Assembly (NCBI GenBank): GCA_021397835.1
Contig: JAJFZO010000168.1
Coordinates: 4,526,001 to 4,590,000 of the forward strand
Reading direction: 5' to 3'
From: Moringa oleifera
Taxonomy: Eukaryota > Streptophyta > Magnoliopsida > Brassicales > Moringaceae
DNA: 64,000 nt
The notes beneath the pieces were generated by a model. The model was not told the origin of the DNA. It saw only the letters and a list, made by a program, of their open reading frames with translations, and ran no database searches. Position numbers and translations under genes: made by a program. Shown here one piece after another: positions 13,601-32,779 of this stretch; the first letter of the stretch is position 1, and the number at the start of each line of letters is the position of its first letter.

Positions 13601-14207
13601 TTGTCTGGCATTTTAATATGGATTATATGTAATTAAAGTGATGGTGTGGGGTAACATTATTTGACATTGTATTGAGTCAGGATTTTTGGCATGTGGAGCT
13701 ATCTATAGATGCTTACAATGATTTTTTACTCGATAATTTCAAAGTGAAAATGACACAGAAATTGGTCACTATAAGGAGCAAAACAATGATATTGGGATAT
13801 TTATATATGTGCAATATCCCACCACTTTGTTCTAAGAAACATTAGTTAGGACAACAAGATCAACCTAGTTTGGACTATACTCCATGACACTCCGTATTGA
13901 ACACAGCAAAATGGGAAATGACTGTAAACATATTGAGTTTCCATGGCAGAAGCTCAGCATTCTGCTGCTCTAGCTTTGCCTTCAGCTACAGTGTCACTTT
14001 TTGGGTGTTCAATAATCAAAATTTGTTTTACACTTGTTGATGTTCTTGTTTCTTTTGCAGGTTAAAAGTGTCATTCCATTTAGCGAGCCATTTACAGTGG
14101 ATCCTGAAAACCCACCACCAGAGAAGAATTATGATGTATATTTTAAGACCTTGAAGGATGGCATTACAGGGAAAGAGATGCTAGAACAGAGCCCTGTTTC
14201 AGTGTGA
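7697..14207 (+). CDS. HCF173-like protein: Rossmann/SDR fold with inserted CIA30 domain
   Basis: Sixteen exons, all with GT-AG introns: 7697-7756, 8416-8673, 8763-8924, 9066-9116, 9743-9877, 10065-10088, 10235-10346, 10755-10880, 11016-11065, 12244-12402, 12473-12568, 12660-12775, 12864-12987, 13120-13233, 13435-13515, 14061-14207. They join in frame to 604 residues, the length of HCF173 (At1g16720) and its paralogue At4g18810. Residues 1 to about 100 are Ser-rich and basic, as in a chloroplast transit peptide. The NAD(P)-binding loop GATGGVG is at 137-143. A CIA30 domain runs from about 270 (DLSWGALDDVVMGG) to about 450. The SDR C-terminal part (ESGIPYAIVRP) resumes after about 492, so CIA30 interrupts the Rossmann fold. 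HCF173 promotes psbA mRNA translation in chloroplasts. Which of the two paralogues this matches I cannot tell. Exon 3 could also start at 8745 (six more residues, same frame). Confidence 0.93.
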
Positions 14208-14248
14208 TGCATATGCTTGGCAGGTCTGTTCCTAGTCCTTCACCGTAT

Positions 14249-14285
<37 letters not shown>

Positions 14286-16698
14286 GTTTGATAAACTATT
14301 CTAGGCAGCAAGCTCTCTTGTTTATCAGCATGGTTGGCCATGTATGAAGCATATTGTGGACAAAATTCTTGATTTCAGCATCCTTGCATATTCATGTGAA
14401 GCATGCATAGAATATTTATTAATTTCCTGCTTTTTGGTTGCAGAACTTTGTCCTTCCGAGGAAGTGGATTGGAGGTCTCTAAAAACAGATAGGTGAGAGA
14501 CATTTAGCAACTTTTAGGTTTAACACTAATCAATAATTCTATATGTAAATATATAAATATATCTTATATGACTAAAAGCTCGTGGTTGTTTTTACTTATG
14601 ATAAATTTTGCAGTTCTAGATTTTCCTTGTATGTATAAGGATACATGCCCATAATTCTCGAAAGTGAAGTTGAATACTTGTGGACAATCATTGTATTGTC
14701 TTATTCGGATCATCTTTCTTTCCAACTTGCCATTCAACGGATAAATTATATACATAGCCTTGTGGAATGTCTTTCAAACACCTCAGGTGCATATTAGCTC
14801 AATCTTCCTGGTCTCATTAAGGGTATTCCTTTTGCATCGCTTTTCTTCTGCTTAGCTTGATTGGGGAATTACTTTTGTCCAGCAAATTATTTTAGCTTTC
14901 TGTGGATGTATTAGGATACGATTGCAGTTGCTGATCAGTAAAGATGAAAAAACTAGTACGGTCGGTAACTTCTCAACCTAATTTTAGGGTTAGCTGAAAC
15001 ATACTAAAAGGCTATATAAAAACAAGTGTTTTGCGGTGTAAACTGAACCTATCCTGTGGGTGTTGGGACTGGTACAAATTTCTGGGTAGAAAAGCAAATT
15101 ATTCATATAAATAAGTAAAAGACTAAGGGTCAAGAAAATATCCTGAAAAGAAAGGAAGGGAAGATGAAGAGGGGCGAGTTTGTTCATAAACACAGATTGT
15201 GTTTCCCAGAAAAACTGCATATTGTGTCAGTAATCTGACAGGGTTTCCTTTTTCTGTGGTATGCCCATCTTCACATATAATTAATTTTTTCCAAGTGGGA
15301 ACTGCCTGGGTCTACCAAGAATATTTTGAGTGTTAAATAAAATCTTAATAGATGACACAAAACATCTTTAATGAAAATGAGGTTGCAGAAAAAAATTCAT
15401 AAGTAGACTAAAAATGACACTTCATTGAAGTTGAAGAAAGCTTATATTCTCCCACATCGGTTTGCTTAACTTAGCAGTTTATAGACCAACCAAAGATTTA
15501 TCTTTTGTTTTTGTGCTTAGATTCCTCATTCCTGGAACCTGTCTGACATCCCAATAGGTGAAGTCCTTCGCCTGAGAGGAACAGTGAAGTAAATCTTGCC
15601 AAAAATCACCTCTGCTATCTAATCTGCAATTTGATAAAGGCCTCACAGGTCTGGCTTGCCCTTAACTTTCCTCATCTCGAAGTGCCAAAAATGGGTTTCT
15701 GGTTTCAAGATTGGGGGTACAAATTGGATCCCTGAAAAAGCTTGAATTAAGCAGAGAGCAGCAGCACCAGCTGGCTTAAGACATCTGTGATGCAGAAGTG
15801 TCTGACAGAAGATAAAGAAACACTTTTTGGCTCATCCAATGGCAATAAGTTGGGCTGGATGTTATTCTTTTTGTTGTTGCCTGCAGAAGGATTCAGGTCT
15901 TTACCCCACATGCTAGCATGTGTCTATGAGCTATAGTTCTGGGGATTGGTCTGATCAGAACCTGAGGTGCCCATCTTAGGCATGTGACTGCTAGTTCAAA
16001 ATATTAAATGAGTTCTAAACTATTTGTAACTTTCTCCTCATACCCAGCTGCTCTTGCTCCCTTTGTATGTATTAAAAAATATGTATGACCCAGGAATTAA
16101 TTATTGACTAATGGTGACAGTGATATACCCTTCATTGGACAGCTGAAGAGGAAATTGCAGAAATTCGGCCTGACTTCCTTCATCAAAGACATTCCTTCTC
16201 ATTCAATTCAGAGCAAGTTCATTTGTCTAACCTGTATTACACAGAAACATTGGCATTATGAGCAACGTTAAATAATGAACAGTAGCTGGGTTGCATGACT
16301 TTGACCTGGCAATTGCAGAGCAGACTGTTTTCATTGAATGACTGAAGAATCAGACCCAGTTTCAGGAAATTTAGTGTTAGTATTGCAGAGAAGATAAGAA
16401 AGAAGAACCACATTCTGGACTGGAAATGGAGAGGGCAAAAATATGTATTCACTATACATATCTTGAGAAACAATGTCATTTACATTACATAAAAGAAGAA
16501 GATTTTGTGGGTGTTTGTTCCCTTTTTCTTTTTTTCATTTATGTTTTGTTGTTGACCTGCATCAATGCAACACGCATCAACAGCACCAAAATGCCTGCAA
16601 CAAATGGAAGTTCTGGGCATCAAACAGAATGAAATTCAACCATTAATTCTTGTCTCATCTTCTCTGTCTGAAAAAAGAACTGGAAAAAGAAAAATGTA
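14208..16698. other. 3' flank of the HCF173-like gene and spacer
   Basis: The first part is probably 3' UTR, possibly with an intron: a donor-like GGCAG|GTCTG near 14222 and an acceptor-like TTGCAG|AACTTTG near 14442. No protein gene is visible from here to 16698. The right end is likely the 3' UTR of the minus-strand gene that follows. Confidence 0.45.
14250..14283. repeat. (TA)n microsatellite
   Basis: About 16 uninterrupted TA units just downstream of the stop codon of the HCF173-like gene. Confidence 0.95.
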
Positions 16699-16971
16699 TC
16701 ACCATACATGGAAGCAAGCAGTGTGTCTTCTACCTCGACGAGAATCCATGACACTTCTGAGCTTAGCAAACATGTCTTGCTCAGTGAAAATCCTACCAGG
16801 CGAGCTCAAGAACACGCCTCGTTTAATCGGAGGAGACCACAAACCACTCTGCTCGTAATCAAAATTGAACTCAGACACATCGAAGAACTTCTGCAGAAGC
16901 CTATCTGACATCGACTTGGAGACAAACTGAACTCTAAGAGGAGAAGCTGTAGAGATTTCAGGGCTGGACAT
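16699..16971 (-). CDS. Conserved small plant protein of unknown function
   Basis: Single-exon frame of 90 residues. I cannot assign a function. It looks like a real protein rather than a chance frame: balanced composition, a compact acidic-aromatic block ([20 protein letters not shown], about residues 29-48), a basic patch with FLSSPG, and a C-terminus rich in Arg, His and aromatics ([13 protein letters not shown]). There is no signal peptide or membrane segment. The leader on the minus strand is CT-rich (repeated TTC just upstream of the ATG) and a weak TATA-like TTTTTATATTA lies about 90-100 bp upstream. I recall similar short uncharacterised proteins in other eudicots, but that is memory and not a search. 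Confidence 0.6.
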   Translation of the reverse strand: MSSPEISTASPLRVQFVSKSMSDRLLQKFFDVSEFNFDYEQSGLWSPPIKRGVFLSSPGRIFTEQDMFAKLRSVMDSRRGRRHTACFHVW

Positions 16972-17079
16972 TGATAAAAGAACTTAAAGAAGAAGAAGAA
17001 GAAGACACTGGAAAGTGAGGAAAGATGATGATAAGAATAAGCTAGAGGGAGTGATGACATTAATATAAAAAGACAAGAT

Positions 17080-24134
<7,055 letters not shown>

Positions 24135-24345
24135 GATTTAATTCGATTTAATTGTTAATATGATGTGGCCGGGGTTTGTTTTGCTGCATCTGTTCTCTGT
24201 ACACCATTGTTGTGTAAAATTTTCTCAGGGATGCCAACAGTAGGAAACGGGCAGGGATTGATTTTCATTTTATATTCAAAATTTTTCCTGATGACTGTTA
24301 TTGTTATCCAACTAAGAGCTTAACTAGGAACAGATTACTGAAGTA

Positions 24346-24455
24346 TTGCTTTCAAAAATCGGTGGATTGATGCTTCTGAGAACACATTCGCCATACCCTC
24401 TTGCTTTCAAAAATCGGTGGATTGATGCTTCTGAGAACACATTCGCCATACCCTC
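24346..24455. repeat. Perfect 55-bp tandem duplication
   Basis: Two identical 55-bp units, 24346-24400 and 24401-24455, each starting TTGCTTTCAAAAATCGG. The unit lies about 210 bp after the RAB stop codon, probably in or just past the 3' UTR. A shorter echo of CCTCTTTCCATCCT follows at about 24450-24490. Confidence 0.95.
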
Positions 24456-24948
24456 TTTCCATCCTCTTTTAATTCCCTCTTTCCATCCTGTTTTTATTCT
24501 CTTCCTTTTTTCTATCTGATCCCTCTTGGTCCATGGGTTCAACTAAATTCTTTTACAGCAGAAAGATCCTCTGGATCTCATGCCCTCTTTGATCACACCT
24601 TTCATGATCTTTTTGAAAAGATAGTTTAAATCAACAGGAAATGTATCCTATAATTGAAATATGCTTGGCATTTCGTGTTTTGAGGTGTTATTGTTCATTT
24701 TAGGGTTTTTAATTTCATGTTTTCTTGTTTTAAATAGTTGGAATGCCTATAATTTCTGGGTTTTGTCCTGCAATGCCATAATTTATCTGGGTATTGATCT
24801 ATTCGACGAAAATCATTAAAAAAAAAAATTGGAAAGCATGAGCTAAGAGAGAGCTTGGTTGCAGGTTTTGCTTCCATTAACGGCTAATCCTGAAGACTAA
24901 GCTGGCATCTGTGTTAATTTATGCAACCCTATGCAATAATGGACAAGA

Positions 24949-25008
24949 GAGAACACCAATTATTTTAATATAATCAGTGAGAACACCAATTATTTTAATA
25001 TAATCAGT
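24949..25008. repeat. Perfect 30-bp tandem duplication
   Basis: Two identical 30-bp units, 24949-24978 and 24979-25008, each starting GAGAACACCAATTATTTTAA. Confidence 0.95.
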
Positions 25009-26457
25009 GAGGACGTAACCAGTGACATTTCATGTGAGCTAAGCCATGTTGGCAGATGCAAATCAAGCCAAATCCAAAGCACCCTCTTATTAATTATCAT
25101 CTAAATCAAAGGTTTAATACCCGTTTTTATTTTTAATTAACATTTTTCCTGGCTTATTATTGTATTATTATCACAAAGCACAATAGATTTATAAATATAT
25201 ATTTTTAAAAAATAACCACTCCAGTTTATTATACCCACAAAATAATAAGCAGAGTGGTTTCTATTTTTTTTTAATTAATCGAATTATCCTAATCATGAAA
25301 ATTGTTGAATTATGGTTCTTAAATTAATAATGGTAATTAAGGGAATTACAAGGTTCATTTGATCTGGGCATTTGCCAGCTGTCAATCACCTAAAAGTCAA
25401 AGGCTTTGGTTTTTCTTTTTTCAGTTTCCATGGTCATTTGACTTTCTTATAGTTAGGCCGGCAAATCATTTGGGTCATATCCAATCAGATAATTGGATTA
25501 TTCAGCAAATCAAACTGAGATTTCTCAGCCATCCTTAGTTGCCTTGATCAGCACGTTTCAAGTCAGTCAAAGACTTTCACAATTGATTCAGAAAATGATT
25601 CGGTCTTGTGAATAGAATTAAGTTAATTAATTTAAAAACCTTAAAATAAATTTAAAAATTTTAAATTTATTACTTTGTTTTCATGAATTTATGGACACAA
25701 ATCATTTAAAAAACTTATGGGCAGAGATTTAGGTTATTTTTAATTTAATTTTGTTAGTATAATACTTTAACATATAAATAAATTAAGAAAAATTTAATTG
25801 CTTGATTATTATAATTATTTACGAAAAATTCATTCCAGTACTTTGAGAAAAAAATAATCTGAATAATCTGAACAAAAATAAAACCATATTCACTTCCAAC
25901 ATATGACACAAATGGTTGATATTATTTTAAATAAAAAATAAATAGTATAATATTTTTCTGTAATTGTAATAAGAAAAAGATTATTTGGAGGAAAAAAAAA
26001 AATAAAGAACAGCAAGTGACCTGAATTTCACTTTAAAGTAGTGAAATCAAGGGATCATGATGATAGCCAGAAAATATTGATTTTAAGAGATGATAGCATA
26101 AAACGATGAGGTAGTTGCCTCACCTTCTGGTTCCTCTTGATCTTGATTATTAAATCACAATCGATCATCTGAACTGACGTGGCGAAATCTCACCCGTTCC
26201 ATAAAGGCGGCCTTGATGCTAATTACAACAGGATCACGACAGTGTTTGGAATCGGACAAAGTTTTATTCATCAGCGACATTGAAATCAAGGCATGAAAAC
26301 TATTAAAAAAGAAAAAAAAAACTGGAAAGAAATAAAAATATCAAATAAATATAAGTTTAAAAAACTGTCCTTTTTCTCCTTTGTTGTTGCTTGAGGGGCA
26401 CGATGCGCACTGTTACGTAGTTTCCATGGGAAAGGCCAAATCAGAGGGTTCCACGTG

Positions 26458-27062
26458 TCAGCAGATCTCCACCTGCGGCCCTACATTCCGGTGCCTAAAA
26501 ACCACGGAACACTCCGGCAACTCTCCCAGATCGGCGAACAGCGACTCGTCCTCTTCTCTCATCGGGAACAACATCGCCATGTCGGTATCCCCCGAGCTCC
26601 GCTCTGCGAATATTGGGCTCTCCAGCACCGTAGACGACGTTGTTTCCATGTCTCCGAACCAGGAGAACTCGTCTCCGGCCGTCGTGGGGATTAACGAATC
26701 ATCGCCTAGATCCGCGAACTTCTCCTCGCGTTCCTGCTCAGGTTCTGGGTCGGGCAAGGGAGGGTTGGTGGTCAATTCGGGTTCGGGTTCGGGTTTTGGT
26801 TGGTGATTCTTGTTCCCGCTGCTTCTAGAAGCCGGCCAAGGGTGATTGTGTTCGCAGGAGTATGTGATCAGTAGCATCGTAGGGTCCACTCGGCTCCTCT
26901 CCACTTGCTTTCTCGCCGGACAACCCTTGGAGCTACTACATCTGTAATATCCTCTGCAAAAATCAATCATGAAAACTTTGATCAACTGATGATGATCACT
27001 TGTAGCAGAACTACACATAATAAGGCAGCAGTTCTCCTTTTTTCTTACAAAATCAGAAAGTA

Positions 27063-27099
<37 letters not shown>

Positions 27100-27527
27100 T
27101 GATAGTAGGGTACCTGGGGTAAGGGGAGCCCTTGATTGGTTTTTGCCCGTACTTTCTCCAGGCCCATGAATCTGACGGCGGAGCTGTCTCGCCCTTAAGG
27201 CGGGAGCCTTCAATATCCTTGATTGGCACTGATACCACTCTTTTCTGCATGGACTTCCTACTGTAACAAAAACCCATTGCGTTGCTTTAATTCCCATGTC
27301 CACAAAAGAAACAGATACGGAACTTCTCACCAATTACAAGTAAAAGGATTTTCCAGTGATAATTTCAGCAGAAGAACGTGATGAGTTTACCTTCTTTTAG
27401 GGGAAGAAGTAGACGCAATCTTCATGTCATTGAAGGTGGTAGAAGGAGATTCGGCACCGTTTTCAGGCCTGTTGTCGTTGTCCTCTTGCTCGCTGATAAA
27501 CGGGTTGGCAGTGAAGTTGCTCTCCAT
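26458..27527 (-). CDS. WRKY65: WRKY transcription factor, group IIe (WRKY65)
   Basis: Three exons on the minus strand, 27527-27391, 27260-27114 and 26953-26458, give 259 residues, the same length as I recall for Arabidopsis WRKY65. The single WRKY domain has WRKYGQK at 80-86 and zinc ligands C100, C106, H130 and H132 (C-X5-C-X23-H-X-H). The second intron falls in the Arg codon of PYPR|GYYRC, the conserved R-type intron position. N-terminal SPKRSRKS and a basic stretch precede the domain. After it come a Pro/Glu repeat region (PEPEPE), [14 protein letters not shown], and a C-terminus ending [15 protein letters not shown]...VEIC that is characteristic of WRKY65/69. It is a nuclear DNA-binding protein recognising W-boxes. 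An in-frame stop precedes the chosen ATG with no other Met between. The 5' leader and intron 2 carry CT/GA repeats. Confidence 0.95.
27067..27095. repeat. (GA)n microsatellite in WRKY65 intron 2
   Basis: About 14 GA units, lying about 20-45 nt inside the second intron from its donor. In the transcript this reads as a CU tract. Confidence 0.9.
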
Positions 27528-27678
27528 GATTAAAGAAAAACTTCTCAGCGCGTCTCTCTATACACGAAGATCCGGATACCTGCCGATAAATGACTGGTTT
27601 TGGCCGTAGATGATGATGACGACGACTACTGCAGCAGATACAGAGAGTGGCTTGATTGCTGGAAGGAAGTAAAGAGGG

Positions 27679-27699
27679 AGAGAGAGAGAGAGAGAGAAG
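27679..27699. repeat. (GA)n microsatellite in WRKY65 5' leader
   Basis: GA repeat about 150 bp upstream of the ATG, reading CT-rich on the coding strand. Such leaders are common in plant genes and are possible GAGA-factor (BPC) targets. Confidence 0.8.
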
Positions 27700-27788
27700 A
27701 GAAGAAATGGAGGAGAAGGTGGTGAAGGAAAGAAAGGGTGGTCCTTACAGAAAAGGGCCGTCATGTGAGACAGAAGGAGTGTTTGGTA

Positions 27789-27796
27789 ATATATAT
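27789..27796 (-). promoter_or_regulatory. Candidate TATA box of WRKY65
   Basis: TATATATT on the minus strand about 265 bp upstream of the ATG, giving a leader of roughly 230 nt that would include the CT-rich tract. Confidence 0.45.
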
Positions 27797-27839
27797 TTGT
27801 AGTTAGCAAAGGACGTGCAAGCAAATGTGATTTCAAGCC

Positions 27840-30800
27840 ATCACTATTTTATTATATCATCAACTTGAAAACGAACCCTCCATTTTACTTTTCTTTTTTG
27901 TTTATTGAAATCATTAAGCCCACTGATTACAGAGTCTGCATTAATTATTTTTAATTTTGGTAGAAAACGGGGCTGTGTCATGTTGGTTGGTTTTTCTGGT
28001 TTGAACAAAACATGTGTTGTTTTGTCCTGTTGCTTCATTGTTCTTTAAGAGCAGTTGTTGTTGAAATCAGATTACCGGTAGGAGGGTAGGCCGACTGATT
28101 GGTTTCATACCCAGAAGTTGCCCTTTTAAAACCAGATGAGGAAAGTCCTGTTTATATTCGCTTATATTATTCTCATGCAAAATTAGGGTTTCCATTTTCT
28201 TTTTTATTTTCCCTAGTGGATATAGTTGAGTAACACAGTGATCCACCCAACTCAGCTGCCTCCCTTTATCCGACCCAAAATCATGGGGATCTCTTCTCAA
28301 AAGGGAGAGCGAGAGAGAGAGAAATTTTAAATTTCTTAAAAAATTTTATGTTAATTTCATCTGGGTTTTATTAAAATTTTACTTTTTAATTAACCCAAAA
28401 AATTATCAAAATATTATTTTAGTCTTTATTAAAAATAGAGCACATATCAATAGAGTATCTTAATTCTAAAAAATAATGTTTTGAATAGGAAATTTAAATG
28501 GAATGAATTGGTCAAAGTTGTAATTTAGGGCCAAAAAATTATGGATAAAAAAGGAAATAAAGGGATTCAATAATTCACATGTAATAAATGCTTGTATGGA
28601 AAGCATTGAGCATGTATGGCTGCCTGCTACGGTGGTTGCTCTGTTAATAGTGCCCCAAGAAGAAGGGCCGCACCTATAGGCTATGGTCAGCCGAGGAAAT
28701 TGCAAATTGGCACGAAACTCTTGCGCACCTTGAGTTTTACTCTTTAACCTGCACACTAACCCTCTGTGTGGCGCCCACAATACCCCCAAGTCACCCAGGA
28801 TCCCACACCCAGAGGGCAGTACAAACGCCGCACCGGGGGAGGATCCCCGTAAACGAAATTGTGACACGTGAGGCATATGGATGTAATATTTTAATTATGA
28901 AAATTAAAAGGTATCAATTATGAAAAATTAACGTCACAAAGATTACAGTATTAAAACTATATTATATATCGAACTGAAGCTTAAATTAATAATTATTAAA
29001 GGATCACGGCAATATTTTTCCTTATAATATAATCTCATTGATCCACCTTTGCCTCGATTTTCCCTCCATCCAAACAGAATCCCCCCCCACTTAGCCTCCC
29101 CTATCTTTCACTCTTATCTTCACTTTTAATTATTTTTATTTCCTTAATTACTAAGAAACGTCAAATGGGTTTATCTTAACCTTAGTTAATGATTATTTAA
29201 ACACCTAATTATCATATAAATTACCTCGAACTTACCACTTAATCTCAAAATTTAAAAAGAAATCTTAACAGTCCGAAATGGCATCAGCAAGAGTTTTCTA
29301 TTTCCGGGTTTTAAAAATTGTCACACTAATTAATTCCTCCTTGCATCTAAAACATTATCCTATCCTTCTCAGTTCGTTCATAAAATTACAAACCTAGCTA
29401 TCCAAGTTTCATATGCGACATAATTAAGGGATTAAATTAAACTTATATGTTATGACAAATCAACTATATGTATATATAGACACATCATCACCGTGATTAA
29501 TTTATCGCTGAGGCTTTGTTTGATTATGAGGATGCAACTACTGCTGTGTGGTTGCATATATGATAATCTAAAAAAAAATATCAATATTAAATCTCAAATT
29601 CCAATAATTCTTTGTGTCAATTTAAATTAATCGGGTGTTAGAAATTTCATTAATTAACCATACAAAATGAAGCATGGGATCAATGAAAATTGAAAACTTA
29701 CCTAATTAACAACCGTAATGACCCAAATTTTCATCACAAGATACTGATTCAATTTGTAGGATTTGGGACAAACCCTATATTTCACTTTCATTTATGTTAA
29801 TTAATTACGAAATTAATCACATTGATTTAGAAAATTAGATCTTGGGTTTTGAACTTAAATTAAAACCCCACGTTATTGACTAAGTCTGTTATCCCGAAAT
29901 GTCAAGATCTAAGCTGAGTTAATTAGTTTCATATTGATGCGTGAAGCAATGTGATTATGATAAAATTTTAAATTATAAAAATTAAATATTTCCAACTACT
30001 CTATATATAAAATTATATAAACCAATGTTTTATATTAAGATTTATGAAAGACTTATTAATTGCATAACATTATAATAATTGCAACCAATCTCCGACTTCC
30101 CCTACAACCGCGGCATCTTTCTTGCTTCTCTCATTATTTTCATTTTAATTTTGTTAAATTATACTTTCAAGAATCAGAAGCTTCGTCATGCCTTCATTAT
30201 TCATAATGAACAATTAGAAAATTCCTCTTAAAAGCCGGCATATACTTTCTCTGCAAGACATGTACATGCATTATATATAATTTTAAAAAAACCCATTTGA
30301 ATTACATAATTTTTTTATATTATTTATGATTCATATAACATTAATATAAAAAATTAATATCATAAAATAAAGATAATATATTATATGAAAGGGTATATAC
30401 AAAGATAAGAAGACTCGTATCTTGTGTGTGTATATTGACATTAATGCTCGAGATCCCAACATCCAATGGAATGTAGTTCACATGTTGTACCATTCAATTT
30501 CATGTGGTTTCTTAATATAAACCCTAAATTAAGGTGGGCTTGAGGTTTGCTTCGATCCATCGCATAACCAATTTTGATTCTTTATTAGATCCAATCATCG
30601 AGTCGCCATTAGCCTCCTGAATAATTTTGAAAATGAATAATTAATAAGAAATATGTATTTTAAAGAATTTTATGTTTTAATTTTCAGATCTTGCATTATT
30701 TGGAATTATTTTATTAATTATTATATAAAAATAATTGTAGCAAAAGTTTTCCAATAATGACATGTAGTATCAATTGAAGACCCAACATTTCTTAAATTTT

Positions 30801-31985
30801 TTTGTCTTGTAGTCACATTCAATCTTAAATTAAACATGGACGGTCAAGATGATTAGGATATTAATTTAGAACTTGATTAGTCTAATTAACACATTATTTT
30901 AATTAAAAGGACCACATTATCCTATCCATTTCTCTTCATAATAAACTCATAACCGATCGACACCATCTTAATTATTCCATTAATTAGTATTATTGTCAAC
31001 ACAACCCTTTTGTAATCATCAATTTATCGATTAGGGTTGCAACACAACTCCGACGACATTTACAATGGCTTCACATGTTGTATGCTAATTTGGATAAGAT
31101 TATAAATAGTCACAAAGTTTTGGTTCTGATTATATGGTGTCACATCCAAGATTAGTTTTTAATTAACTCGGGTATTATTTTTAAACTTTGTATGATTAAC
31201 TTCTTGTTATTAGAGTACACGAAATATTAGGGAAATGTCTGAAATCAAAGACTACCAACATTAATCTCTAATTAAATAACACCATGGGCTAATTACGAGT
31301 TTGTGTAGGTTAATGATGTATACTATAAGGTCCATGGGCCTACTAGTTGGGCCATTGAGAATCTAGGCGTATTAATGAGCAAACATGGCTTTCATGTACT
31401 CATTTTCTCTCCTGTATTAGGTGGATGCCTGGAAAGAATGTCTGGTTCATTCTCATTCTCCCAAGATTTTCAATCTTTTCAAATTACCCAGAAGAGAAAA
31501 TGAAGGAATTGGTTGATTTTCCACAGATTTGGTAATTTTCTATTTTTAATATCTATTATTTTTCTTGATAAATTTTATTTATTAATCTGGGTATTGAGCT
31601 TTGTTGAATTACCCATGTTAACCTCTCTTTAAAAATTCAATATAATTCAAATCAACAGATATTCTAATTTTAGTTTTTTAATGAAGTTATGTTTACCAAA
31701 ATCTATTTTTTTTAACTTAGGATAAAATCTAAGTGTACATAATCAATTTTATTCTAAGATATGATCCAATGCTTGAATTTTACTTGGCATAAGCTGATTA
31801 TTAAAAAAAAAAAACTTTCCAAATTTAAATCTCCAAACGTCTTCTCTCATAGTCAGTTTTCCTTTTCCTTTTGCTGGTTATACTACGACCACCATAGCTT
31901 TTTCTGCATTTAAGATATGAAAGTGACAGACTAAACATAACTGTTCAGAAGTTGCATTAATTATCTCTCCAACAGAAGAAATAAG
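27840..31985. other. Intergenic region, mostly AT-rich
   Basis: No gene recognised. One GC-rich island at about 28590-28870 stands out and is listed separately. From 28.9 to 31.9 kb the sequence is AT-rich spacer, with two TGGGCC motifs near 31338 and 31353. Confidence 0.55.
28590..28870. other. GC-rich island of unknown identity with a stable hairpin
   Basis: About 280 bp of much higher GC than its surroundings. It contains an inverted repeat, CCCTCTGTGTGG (28760-28771) against CCACACCCAGAGGG (28803-28816), giving a 12-bp stem with a 2-nt bulge. A minus-strand frame of 136 codons crosses it (28466-28876), but it runs into AT-rich flank and does not look like a protein. It could be a transposon remnant or a structured RNA; I cannot decide. 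Confidence 0.4.
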
Positions 31986-32698
31986 TTATTTTGATTCATT
32001 AACTACAGCATTCTCTCCAATGGCTTTAACAAGAGCCTGAGTCACATCTCTGATATCCCAAGCTTGCTGCTCTTGGGCTACAACAATGGCTTCCATATTG
32101 AAGAAACAGTTGCATGAAACTTTGGCTTGAAGAACGCCAAGACCCATCTTTTGAAACGCCTCTAGCACCGATACCAGCCTGCCTTCTCTTTTCTTGCATG
32201 TTATTCTCACCAGAAACAACCCTTCTCCTATCTTCTCCACCTTCACCTCCTGCAAGAAAATGGCGCTGTCATCAGTAAGTAAGACTGATACCAGAGAGAG
32301 ATGGAGGAGAAGAAGGCATAATTGATTAACAGAGCTTAGCTTAGGCGCACCTGGAGTTGCTCAATTAGGTTTAAGTATTCTCTTTTGAGTGCCATTAAGT
32401 TGGAGTACTCTCTTTGTATGGAGTTCACTTGGCGTTTGAGCTCGTAAATGTAGAGAAGAGCGTCCATGAGGATTGTCGTCTTCTTCACCTTCAATAACCA
32501 TGAAGAATTAAACATCACCATGAACAACTTGAAAATGCTGGGTAAAGCTTGTTAAATATTATCAGACAATAGAGAGATCATGAGAATGAACTAATTAGAA
32601 AGAAAGAGTTTGAGTTTTACCGATTTGGAGTTGGTGAGTGTTCTTAGCAGGCGAAGCTTTCTTTGAAGTAAGGCTCTCTTCTGCATCTTAGTCACCAT
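31986..32698 (-). CDS. Small HLH-like protein with ACT-like domain (At2g40435/At3g56220 type)
   Basis: Three exons on the minus strand, 32698-32621, 32488-32351 and 32249-31986, give 159 residues. Residues 1-26 are basic (MVTKMQKRALLQRKLRLL). Residues about 27-72 form a helix-loop-helix/coiled-coil-like stretch (SVKKTTILMDALLYIYELKR, then heptad-like Leu). Residues 73 to about 150 form the ACT-like domain found at the C-terminus of plant bHLH factors (VSVLEAFQKMGLGVLQAKVS, then CNCFFNMEAI). It resembles the short Arabidopsis proteins At2g40435 and At3g56220, which lack a full DNA-binding basic region and are described as SCREAM-like. A role as a dimerisation partner of bHLH factors is inference. 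The TATA box at 32771-32776 supports the start. Confidence 0.88.
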
Positions 32699-32770
32699 TC
32701 TCTCTCCTTTCTTTCTATCTAGGTAGCTAGTCTGTGACGAAGTGAGATTTGTTTATGGTGGCCAGCCTTT

Positions 32771-32776
32771 TTTATA
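32771..32776 (-). promoter_or_regulatory. TATA box of the HLH/ACT-like gene
   Basis: TATAAA on the minus strand, 73 bp upstream of the ATG, predicting a leader of about 45 nt. Confidence 0.65.
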
Positions 32777-32779
32777 GCA

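Larger units (their letters stand above)
24135..26457. other. Intergenic region between RABA1 and WRKY65
   Basis: Contains the 3' UTR of the RAB gene and two perfect short tandem duplications (listed separately). The rest is AT-rich with no gene seen. Confidence 0.6.

Noticed and set aside
15796..15822. miR157-like string (TGACAGAAGATAAAGAAACAC)
   Set aside because: Several mismatches to miR156/157 and no pairing arm in the flanks.
24324..24542. 72-codon minus frame with internal repeats
   Set aside because: Its repeats simply reflect the 55-bp DNA duplication.
28760..28816. 5S-rRNA-derived (Cassandra-type) repeat
   Set aside because: CCTGGGTGAC-like similarity is short, and the 5S internal control boxes are missing.
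28600..28860. Hammerhead ribozyme (retrozyme)
   Set aside because: CGAAAC occurs, but there is no CTGATGA core at a fitting distance on either strand.
28466..28876. 136-codon minus-strand frame as a gene
   Set aside because: It runs from the GC-rich island into AT-rich flank, and its composition follows the DNA instead of any protein family.
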